The notes beneath the pieces were generated by a model. That model did not search any database. It had not been told where the DNA came from and saw only the letters and a list, made by a program, of their open reading frames with translations. Made by a program: the position numbers and the translations under genes. 64,000 bases of DNA from an uncultured bacterium (lineage in GTDB: Bacteria > Bacillota > Clostridia > Oscillospirales > Oscillospiraceae): contig CAOKLO010000001.1 of NCBI GenBank assembly GCA_948469375.1, positions 62,001-126,000 on the forward strand, read 5' to 3'. Shown piece by piece: positions 9,638-18,100 of the stretch (position 1 is its first letter; the number at the start of each line of letters is the position of its first letter).

Positions 9638-9712
9638 AGTGATTTGCCTCCTTTCGAAAGCGGGGTCTTGTGATTTACCTCCCTGGGGCGGCGGATATCG
9701 CCCCAGCTTTCG
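9638..9712 (-). promoter_or_regulatory. structured 5' leader of the MATE gene
   Basis: Between the presumed transcription start and the ATG, CGAAAGC and GCTTTCG (9706-9712 with 9655-9661) can form an outer 7-bp stem that encloses an 8-bp stem made from CTGGGGCG and CGCCCCAG. The outer stem ends just before the AGGAGG, so its formation could affect translation. No known riboswitch class is recognised. Confidence 0.35.
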
Positions 9713-9716
9713 CATT

Positions 9717-9744
9717 ATTATAGCCGCTTCCCCGGAGAAAACAA
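9717..9744 (-). promoter_or_regulatory. sigma-A promoter of the MATE gene
   Basis: On the minus strand: TTGTTT (9744-9739), a 16-base spacer, and a perfect TATAAT (9722-9717), about 80 bases before the start codon. Confidence 0.65.
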
Positions 9745-9858
9745 GTGGATTTTTTCACAAGTTTTTCTTTTGATTTTGAGTGGATATGGGAAGATTACCA
9801 GTTAAGAAAAAAGAAAAGGTATGAAAGAGGCCTTTGGGCTGGTCCAGCTTTGTGGAAA

Positions 9859-9898
9859 ATGACAAAACTCCGGTCCCCCAACGGCGGGAGACCGGAGT
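9859..9898 (-). terminator. terminator after the YcgR-like gene
   Basis: The arms ACTCCGGTC and GACCGGAGT (ends at 9898 and 9867) close a long stem, followed on the minus strand by TTTTGTCATTTT. It lies some 20 bases after the PilZ gene stop and probably ends the operon that starts at the SLH proteins or upstream. The sequence from here to the MATE promoter holds no gene. Confidence 0.7.
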
Positions 9899-9920
9899 CT
9901 GCCTGTTTGTTCCTGCGCGT

Positions 9921-10598
9921 TCAGCGGGCCTTGCGCTTGCGAATTTCCTCCCGCTGGATGGTGAAGATGGCCTGAAGCAGCCGGTCCTGATCCTTGGGGT
10001 TCAGGGAATCAAACTGGCAGCCGTATCGGCTCACGCCCTTTTTCCACTCCCCCGCCCGGCGAATCTGGCAGCTGAAGTTGAAGGTGGGCGCGTTGGCCAC
10101 CAACGGAGCGTCGGCGATCACCAGGCGGTCCCCTTCAGCGAAGGGCTCCGCGCAGTTGATGAGAATACCTCCGGCACTGATGTCCAGCACCTGGCAGGGG
10201 AAAAACGCCTTGGGCATTCCCCCCCTGCTGGGGCGTCTGCCGCACCGGGCCTCGATGTTGACGCTGATGCTCTGGCGGAAGAAAGCCCGCTGCTCCTTGA
10301 CGAAGGTGCTTTGCAGCCGGTCCACCTTCCACATTTTTACGGTGCTGCCGCATACCTTGGCGTGAAGCACGATGTTGTCCGTCTCACGGTAAAAGCGCAC
10401 CTTGACCGGCTTGTTGATGAGCACCATGGGCAGGGTGTCGTCGTTGATCTCCCGGATATAAATGCCGCCGTTTTGAATCTTTTCGATTCTGCCCACATAG
10501 ATCAGGCGGTTGTCCGGGGTCATTACCTCCGCCACCATGCCGATCTGGAGCTCGATGGTCTGGGTCTGGCCTGGCTTTGGGGCCGGCGCGTCGCTCAT
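9921..10598 (-). CDS. YcgR-like PilZ c-di-GMP receptor
   Basis: A 225-aa cytoplasmic protein with a YcgR_2-type N-terminal domain (about 10-100) and a PilZ domain (about 105-215). The c-di-GMP-binding marks are RAFFRQSISV (R-x-x-x-R) and DISAGGILI (D-x-S-x-x-G). YcgR/DgrA-type proteins bind c-di-GMP and slow or stop the flagellar motor, in Bacillus through MotA. ATG at 10598 follows AAGGAGG. It is the last gene of a minus-strand run below two large surface proteins, so a link between motility control and adhesion is plausible. A second PilZ protein is encoded about 10 kb upstream in the same direction. Confidence 0.88.
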   Translation of the reverse strand: MSDAPAPKPGQTQTIELQIGMVAEVMTPDNRLIYVGRIEKIQNGGIYIREINDDTLPMVLINKPVKVRFYRETDNIVLHAKVCGSTVKMWKVDRLQSTFVKEQRAFFRQSISVNIEARCGRRPSRGGMPKAFFPCQVLDISAGGILINCAEPFAEGDRLVIADAPLVANAPTFNFSCQIRRAGEWKKGVSRYGCQFDSLNPKDQDRLLQAIFTIQREEIRKRKAR

Positions 10599-10639
10599 GG
10601 TCCGGACCTCCTTTCCGCATTGTGTTTACCGAAGCGCCC

Positions 10640-13600
10640 TCACATCGTCATGACGAAGTGGAGGATCACCGCGGCCTCCGCCCTGGTAATGGGGTTGTGG
10701 GGGAGCAGGCGGCCGTTGTCGCCGGTCACCGCGCCCAGTTGGACCAGCGTGCTCACCGCGTCCCTGGCATAGCTGGAGACGGTGGAGCCGTCGGAGAAGG
10801 TGTTCAGGATGGAGGTGGAGCCGCTGCCCAGATTCCGGCCCGAGGCAGCCAGGGCGTTTTTGATGATAACCATGGCATCCTGACGGGTGACGGGGCTGTA
10901 GGGCTTGAAATAGCCGTTGTCGCCGTTGACGACGCCCCGCTGCTTGGCAATGGCCACCGCGCTGGCGAAGTACTCAGTGGTGGCCACGTCGGGGAAGCTG
11001 TAGCCGCCGCTGCCGGTGAGGCTCAGCGCCCGGACCAGCATGAGCACGAAATCGCCCCGCTGGATCTGCTGGTTGGGCGCGTAGGAGGTGGCGGTGACGC
11101 CCTTGGTCACCCTGTTCTCATAGAGGTAGTCCACCGAGGGTGCGGCCCAGGTGCAGTAGATCAGGTCGTTGAAATACTTGGAGTTGCCGGAGTTGGAGAT
11201 GTTGAAAACGAGCTGTCCGCTGACGCTCTGGCCGGTGGTATTGGTGGCCGTGTAACCAATGGTGACCGTGCCGTTGGACCGTCCCCGGGGCACAAAGCTG
11301 AGCTGGTCGATGGAGGGCGAACCGGAGGCATAGTAGGGCGTGCCGGTGTTGACCTGAGAGCCGGTGCCAAAGCCATTGTAGTTGCTGTACAGCCGTCCGG
11401 CGGTGGCGTTGGGCAGGCTGGTAAAGGTGATGTAGGACAGCGTACCGCTCAGCGAGCCGCTGACGGCCGAGCGAATCTGGGCGGCGGTCAGGCGGAAGGG
11501 GCTGGAGTTGGTGCCGCTGAAGGTGGTGGTGGGCGGGGTGATCTGGATGGTGATCTCATCGGTGAAGGAGACGCCGTTGGTGTTATATCCGATGAAGGGA
11601 ATGGTCACCGTCCCGATCGTGCTGCCAGCCTGGAAATAGACGTTTCCAATCAGCTCCGTGACGGTGCCGGTGTTGGTGTAGTAGAACCGGGTACCGGTGG
11701 TCACGTTGCTGGACGTGGTGTTGTTGCTTCTGGTGAAGCGCAGGGTGCCCTGACTGACCGCAGGCAGCTGGGTGAACTGTATGTAGCTCAGGCTGGCGTT
11801 GGTAGCGGTGAGGCAGAGGGTGTTGAAGTCGCTGGCGCGAAGGCTCACCGACTGGCCGGTAACCACGGTATAGCGCGGCTTGCTGGTCTGCTGGGTGTTG
11901 TTGGCCTGGCCGATGTGAACGGTGCCGGTGAAGGTGTTGCCCCGAGTGGTATAGCCGGTGTAGGCGATATCCACCTGGCCCGGAGTGGTGGTGATGGGCA
12001 CGAAGCTGACGCCGCTCAGGGCGGGAGTTCCGCTGTAATAATAGCTGGTGGTGGAGGCCACCATGCTGTCAAAGTTGCTGAACCCCCGGTAATTGTAGAA
12101 CAGGGTGCCGTCGCTGGAGGGGGGCGGGGTGAAGCGCACGTAGGACAGGGACTCGCCCAGTGTGCGCTGGCAGGCGGTGCTGAAGTCGGTCGCCCGGAAG
12201 GTGACCCAGCCGTCCTGCTTGAAGTCGTAGTAAATGTCCGTGGTGTTGGAGCCGGAGCCGGACGGCTGGCCCACGGTGATGGTCACCGTACCGGTGAAGG
12301 CCCGGCCGGCGGTATCCGTACCCTTGTAGCTGATCTTGACCGTGCCCGTATAGCCTGCGGTTGGCACAAAGGTGACGCGGTCCAGGCTGGGGTTGCCGGA
12401 ACGGCTGTAGGTGTCGGTGGCGGTGACCTTGGTGCCGGGATGGCTGGCGCTGTTGTAGTTATAGTACAGCGTGCCCACGTTGGCCTGGGGCAGGGTAAAG
12501 GATACGGACCTCAGGTTGGGATGATAGAAATTGAAGTCCTCGGCTGAGAAGGCGACGGGGGAGCCGTCGTCGGAGCTGTAGGCCACGTCGCCGGTGCCGT
12601 TCACCGTGATGTGAATGACGCCGGAGAAGGACTTATTGTCAGTGGACCAGGCGGTGTAGCTGATCTCGGCGGTGCCGGAGAAGGTGTTCTTGGGCACGAA
12701 GGACAGGTCGTTCAAAGACCGCTGGCCTTGGGGCGCGGTGCCGGGATAATACCGGTCCTGAAGGCCCACGCCCGCGCCGGTGTCCTCAGAGGAATGGTGC
12801 AGATCGTAGAGGACGCCCTGGTCGGTGGAGGACACGGACAGGTTGGTGATGTAGGCCAGCTCCTTATCAGTTTTCTGCCTGCAGGCATTTTGAAGCTGAG
12901 TGAGCAGCTTGCTGAACTGATAGGCCGTGCTGGCCGGAGTGGAGGCCGTAATGAGACCCACGGTATCCTCGGTGACCGTAACTGTACAGGTGGCCATATA
13001 GGAGCCCTTACGGGCGCTGATGGTGGCGGTGCCCGGACTGCGGGCGGTGAGAATGGTGCTCTCGCCGCTCTTCGGATTCACCGTTACAACGGACGGGTCG
13101 CTGGAGGTCCAATCCACAGAGTGGTCGCCGGTATGGGCGGAGCCCCAGGCCCGGGCCTGCACGGTCTGCCGCCGGTCCGGCATCAGGGTGAGGGAGGTGA
13201 TGGCGTTCTCGCTGTCGTTGACGATGGTGACGCCGGAAACAATGATGGTGATCTCCGCAGGGTCCACGGCCTCCCGGTCCTTTTTGGAGGGGTCCATGGG
13301 AATGGCGGTGACGGTGGTCCGGCCCGGACCCGCCGCCGTAATCACCGTTTTGGTGCTGGTGGTGTTGGGCACGGTAACGACGGAGGTGTTTTTGCTGACC
13401 CAGTGAACGGGGTCGGCGGCGCCGTAGGTTCCGGTGGGGCTGAGAACGGCGGTGACGGGGATGTAGTCGTTGCCGGTGCTTTTGAAGGTATAGGTATACT
13501 TGTTGCTCCCGATGGGCGTGTTTGTGTCATAGCCGAAATTGAGGCGGATCATATCGGTGATCTCAGTGACGGTGACGACGCAGATGGCCTGCGCACCGCC

Positions 13601-15112
13601 GAAGGCGGCGGTGGCGATGACGGCGGCCTGGCCCGCGCCTACGGCGGTGACGGCGCCGGTCTTTTCATCTACTTTAATGACGTCCTCGTCGCTGCTGCTC
13701 CAGGTTACCGTTTTAACAGGAGCGTTGGCCGGCGTGACGGACCTTACGGACAGAGTAAAGTTCCCGTCCGCAGGCATCGTGTGGGAGCTTTCGCTCAGCG
13801 TCATGGAGGTAATGGGGGTGGACTTATCGTCCAGGACGGTAACGGCACAGGTGGGGTACTTCGTCGCTGTGGTCTTGCCGTTGGCGTCCTTAAAGGTAAC
13901 TGTCGCCGTGATGGTGGCGCTGCCGGCCTTCAGGCCGGTGACCAGACCATCGCTGCTCACAGTGGCGATGCTTGTATTGCTGGAACGCCAGGTTACAGAC
14001 GTATTTCCGCTGTTTTCTCCGGTGGGAATCGCGCGGAGCCGTGCCGTTGTTTCCGGCGGGGTGGACGCCAGGTTCAGCACAACATTTGTCTCGTTCAGGG
14101 TGGCGTCGGACGCCGACTCCTTCACGGTTACGGTACACCTGCCCACCGCCGTGCCTGTGCCCACCTTTGGAGTGGCGGTAATGACGGTGGTACCCGCCGC
14201 TTTGGCGGTGATCTTACCGTTCTGGTCCACCGTGGCTATTTTCTCGTCGCCGCTCTTCCATTCAAGCGTCTTGTCGGTGGCGTTGTCGGGAAGGATCGTA
14301 ACTTGACTTTTATTGGACGCGTTGAATGTGTACGTATCCCCGGCGGTCAGAGTCAGGGTGTTGGGAGTCAGCTGCACAAGGTTGACATAGGTGACGTCGG
14401 GGGCCTTGTCAACCCGCAGGTCCCATGTCTTTTGGTAGCCGCCTGTCAAGGTCATGGTGATGGGAACCGTTCCCGAAGTGAGGGGGCTTACGCCGGTGAT
14501 GTCGGCGATGTAGCTGCTGCCGGATTTGGTTACCGATACTGTGGCATAATTCTCATCGCCGCTTGTGAAGCGCACGTCGCTCACGGTAAAAAGCTCCTGA
14601 TGTTCATTGATTGTGACTGTCAGCCTGGTGGACTGGCCGGCGGTTATGCTGCTGAGAGGCTCGGGCGTATAGGTAAAGGGGGCGTGCCCGCTGTACACAT
14701 AGCAGTCAAGGCTGACGCCGGCGGTCCCTGGTGTACCGGTCTTGGTTCTGCTCACTGTGATGACCCCGTCTCTGACCACGTTTGCTGAGGCGCCTACCTC
14801 CACAGTGATTTCATGCACATCGTCTTCTTTTATCTCTTGTGAATACACGTTTGCGGCACCGTTTATTGTCGCTCCTTTCTTGGGCGACAGCGTCACAGTT
14901 TCGCCCTTAGACAGTCCGCCGACGGTCAGGTTGTAGCTGCCGCCGGCGTCCTTCAGCATAATTAAGCGTGTACTGAGCGTCAATGGCGACGGTGCAGACG
15001 GCGCCGGATCAGGGGCCGGGTCGTCCGCCCACGCGGGGGAGACGCACAGGGAAGCCGCCATGACCAGGGCCAGCGCAAAAGCGGACAGGCGGCGCAAAGG
15101 GTTATGTTTCAT
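10640..15112 (-). CDS. large secreted BIG2/SLH surface protein (1490 aa)
   Basis: A 1490-aa exported cell-surface protein. A signal peptide (MKHNPLRRLSAFALALVMAA, cleavage near AWADDP) is followed by several bacterial Ig-like group 2 domains up to about residue 720 (repeated TVTWRSSN, SIATVSSDG, VTVTE patterns), then five or more repeats of about 110 residues, each with a GTLYYNY-like strand, a YY-SGxPSLxxVxFVP segment and GTVxIxYxGxxTxGxxFTGTV, and three S-layer homology modules over the last 170 residues (VTRQDAMVIIKNAL, ITRAEAAVILHFV). SLH domains anchor to pyruvylated secondary wall polymer, so the C-terminus is wall-bound and the repeats project outward. The start has AAGGAG upstream. 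Its ligand is unknown. Confidence 0.87.
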   Translation of the reverse strand: MKHNPLRRLSAFALALVMAASLCVSPAWADDPAPDPAPSAPSPLTLSTRLIMLKDAGGSYNLTVGGLSKGETVTLSPKKGATINGAANVYSQEIKEDDVHEITVEVGASANVVRDGVITVSRTKTGTPGTAGVSLDCYVYSGHAPFTYTPEPLSSITAGQSTRLTVTINEHQELFTVSDVRFTSGDENYATVSVTKSGSSYIADITGVSPLTSGTVPITMTLTGGYQKTWDLRVDKAPDVTYVNLVQLTPNTLTLTAGDTYTFNASNKSQVTILPDNATDKTLEWKSGDEKIATVDQNGKITAKAAGTTVITATPKVGTGTAVGRCTVTVKESASDATLNETNVVLNLASTPPETTARLRAIPTGENSGNTSVTWRSSNTSIATVSSDGLVTGLKAGSATITATVTFKDANGKTTATKYPTCAVTVLDDKSTPITSMTLSESSHTMPADGNFTLSVRSVTPANAPVKTVTWSSSDEDVIKVDEKTGAVTAVGAGQAAVIATAAFGGAQAICVVTVTEITDMIRLNFGYDTNTPIGSNKYTYTFKSTGNDYIPVTAVLSPTGTYGAADPVHWVSKNTSVVTVPNTTSTKTVITAAGPGRTTVTAIPMDPSKKDREAVDPAEITIIVSGVTIVNDSENAITSLTLMPDRRQTVQARAWGSAHTGDHSVDWTSSDPSVVTVNPKSGESTILTARSPGTATISARKGSYMATCTVTVTEDTVGLITASTPASTAYQFSKLLTQLQNACRQKTDKELAYITNLSVSSTDQGVLYDLHHSSEDTGAGVGLQDRYYPGTAPQGQRSLNDLSFVPKNTFSGTAEISYTAWSTDNKSFSGVIHITVNGTGDVAYSSDDGSPVAFSAEDFNFYHPNLRSVSFTLPQANVGTLYYNYNSASHPGTKVTATDTYSRSGNPSLDRVTFVPTAGYTGTVKISYKGTDTAGRAFTGTVTITVGQPSGSGSNTTDIYYDFKQDGWVTFRATDFSTACQRTLGESLSYVRFTPPPSSDGTLFYNYRGFSNFDSMVASTTSYYYSGTPALSGVSFVPITTTPGQVDIAYTGYTTRGNTFTGTVHIGQANNTQQTSKPRYTVVTGQSVSLRASDFNTLCLTATNASLSYIQFTQLPAVSQGTLRFTRSNNTTSSNVTTGTRFYYTNTGTVTELIGNVYFQAGSTIGTVTIPFIGYNTNGVSFTDEITIQITPPTTTFSGTNSSPFRLTAAQIRSAVSGSLSGTLSYITFTSLPNATAGRLYSNYNGFGTGSQVNTGTPYYASGSPSIDQLSFVPRGRSNGTVTIGYTATNTTGQSVSGQLVFNISNSGNSKYFNDLIYCTWAAPSVDYLYENRVTKGVTATSYAPNQQIQRGDFVLMLVRALSLTGSGGYSFPDVATTEYFASAVAIAKQRGVVNGDNGYFKPYSPVTRQDAMVIIKNALAASGRNLGSGSTSILNTFSDGSTVSSYARDAVSTLVQLGAVTGDNGRLLPHNPITRAEAAVILHFVMTM

Positions 15113-15153
15113 GGTTCAAGACTCCTTTTTTGCGAAAAAGTCGGTTCAAAGCG

Positions 15154-15181
15154 GGGAGCGGGCGGGGGTCCGCCCGCTCCC
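15154..15181. terminator. GC-rich hairpin between the two SLH genes
   Basis: GGGAGCGGGCGG (15154-15165) pairs perfectly with CCGCCCGCTCCC (15170-15181). On the minus strand it follows the 1698-aa gene by 12 bases, but no immediate T run follows; TTTTT appears only about 20 bases later. It may attenuate rather than end transcription into the 1490-aa gene. Confidence 0.45.
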
Positions 15182-15193
15182 GGGTAAGGCTGG

Positions 15194-18100
15194 TTATCTA
15201 CCGGTGGTAATGGTGTATGTCCATCCATCCGCTTCAGTATATTGGATATTGATGTCAATCGGGTCAATCGGCGTGCCCCATCGGTTATAAAGTCCGCGAA
15301 CATTGAGCGGTATCCTGGTCAGTTGGCAGTCCTCCACCTTGAGCTGAATGGTCGAAATTGTGCTGTGCGGCTCATTGTCAGGTATACGTATGTTGGCTGG
15401 ATATGTAACACATCCAACCAGGTTTGAGAATCCGTCTTTATCGGGGACAGCGCTTGTACCTACATAATGCGCCACCGGATGACGGCCCGTAAATCCCGTC
15501 ACGACTCGATAGAGGTCCTGATCAAAGTTGATGAAAATCTCACCGCTTGTTTTCCCGTCCGCATCAGGCTTTTGGAGGCCTAAACCAACGGACTGGACCG
15601 AAGGCTTCTTGTCGTTTACCACCTGAATCGGATAGGTGGCGCGGAACGCACAGCTCTCCACGGAAATCCCAGCGCTTCCGGCGTACGCAATACAGATGTA
15701 ATTCACATTCTCCTGCAGCTGGAAGTTGTTGAAGTTCATGGACACCTTTCCGCTGGTGGCATTTCCTGTGACATTGATGTTCTCCGGACCCCAGTAGCCT
15801 TTGACCAGGTCGCCCGTAGCCGTGGTTTCAATTGTCTGCCGAACGCTCTGCTTTGTCTGTTCGTCCGCGTAGGTATCGAATATAGAGGGCAATCCGGTGG
15901 CCGTCTGGCTCCCGCCGTCATTTTCGTACATCGCATTCAACACTGTGTACTTATCGTCGTCCTTATTCAATGCCTTATAAGCATCCTTCAACTCCGGCTT
16001 AACATGGTCCACAAACGGCTCGTTGAGGAGGTCGCCCGCCAACGCGGATTCGATGAGCAAAACGGACTTCACCGGGGTGGTGCGGTCAGCGATGGCGTCC
16101 ACTGCGGTGCTGCCCGTATTCTGCAGGGACAGGCTGGGCCGCTCGGGCATGGTTGTGGTGAAGCGATAGCAGTAAATATCGTCCGAGTAGACAGCGGACA
16201 CACCGCGGGTGAGCAGGCAGAGCAGGTACACCGTGTTAGGCTCCAGCGTACCGGAGGACAGATTGATGGTGGCCCTGGCTCCGGTGCTCACACTTGGTGT
16301 GGTGCCCTTGATCACGCCGTCGTATGTGGTGGTGGCAATGAAGTCGTCTCTTCTGGGCCGATCCACCGTGAACGGAGCGGCGATGTCCGAACTTGTGGCC
16401 CAGTTCCGGTCTCCGCGCATGAGGGGCACCGTTCCCAGGGCAGGTTGGTCGGCACCCTTCAAAACACTCATGGCGGGGCTGTAGCTGACAACCTGCCTTA
16501 CGTCGCTCTCAACCAGCTCGATGGCGCTGTTCAGGGTGTTGGTCGCTGTAGACAGGTTTTTCAGGGGAATGGCCAGGTAATAGACCTGCCCGGGCCGGTT
16601 CAGCGTCATATAGATCTCGGCGTTGGTGTCATGCGCGTCGATGGTGGGCCTGTCGTCGATATCCGGGGCCTTGCTGTCCGTGAAAAGCTTGGACATGGTG
16701 AACGGGTCGGGAGTGCCCACGGACAGCACGCCCAGCTCCAGCGCCTTGTCATAGTCGGCCTGGGTGAGTCCGTTGATGACGTTGTTGGACAGTGCGCTCT
16801 GGGTTCCGGCCACGATGGACACACGGATGGACACCGTCTGGTTCCAGGCGGTGAAATCCTCTTCACCCTTCAGCTTGTCGATGTGAACGGCGTACTCCGT
16901 ATACTTGAAATCTTGCAGGAGAGCGTAGTCAGGCGTGGGATTGGGGGCGTTGGTACCGGTCCACCTGCTGACGCTTCGGTAAGCAAAGCCCTCGCTCTCG
17001 TCCACAGCGATGTCAAGCTGGCCCACTTCCGTCCAGCTCCCAGTGGTGTCGTGCCGTTTGTACAGGGTGACCACCATGGAGGTATCCGCCCAAATCAGCA
17101 TATCCCAGCGCATGCTGCTGTTGTTCATATTCTCCACGTTCTGAGGCTCTGCAATGAAGTGGTAGTCAATGCGGTTTCGGTCATTGTTGGCGCCGCCGGT
17201 GGGCGGTCCCATGGTCAGCTCATCCCCCGGGGTCAGCAGCACCTTGGCAAAGGAGGTGGTAAAGGGCAGGTCGCAGGGAGAGGGGTCCAGCGGATTGGTG
17301 GCCACGGACAGGTCGTAAATGCCCGCCAGGTGGAAGTAATAGGAGGCGCCGCTGTCCAGCTTCAGGCCGCTTTCGCTGTAATCGTAGGTGCCGTCGGCGT
17401 TGACCTTCGGACCGGGCAGGCGGACCTCCACCCTGCCGTCCTCCAGCATCTCCACCACGGCATAGCGCCAGTCGATCCAGGTGTCGTTTTCGCCGACGCT
17501 TTCCTTGCTGCGGTCCTTCATCGCCGTGTGCGACCCGGAGGGGGTTCCGCTGTACATGGTGATGTAGGAGGACAGCGCGGTGGTCAGCTTACTGCGAGCG
17601 TTGAGGTATTCGATGTATTCGTCGGTCGTCTGGTCGTCTGGGTCAATGCTGGGGTTCTGGTAAAGCGCGTTATAGGCGGACTGCATCTTATCGTACAGGG
17701 TCAGGAAAACGTTCTCGCCCTTCTTGGTGCCGCCTTTGACGTTCTCGGAGAAAATGATGCTGACGTCGGCGGTGAGCTGGGGATTGTCATCGACTTGAGT
17801 GCCGTCGGGATTGGTAAAGAGCAGCTTGGCGGTGGGTTTGGTGTTGTCCAGGGTGTGCACCCGCAGGGCCTTGATCTGCGTGGACAGGTTGCCGGTGGTG
17901 GTGGCGTGGTCGTTGGCCATGTAGTACAGCACATAGGACGAGGTGTTGGTATTCTGGGTCAGCAGATTGGAGATGTTGAGGGGAGAGGTGCGCTGCTCAC
18001 CGGCCTGGATCGCACCGGCGCCGCTCTGCATTTTGATCTTGGCGGCCAGGAGGTCGGCCTCGCTGTTAAATTTCAGGGTGGAGTGCTCGTCGTCGTTGGG

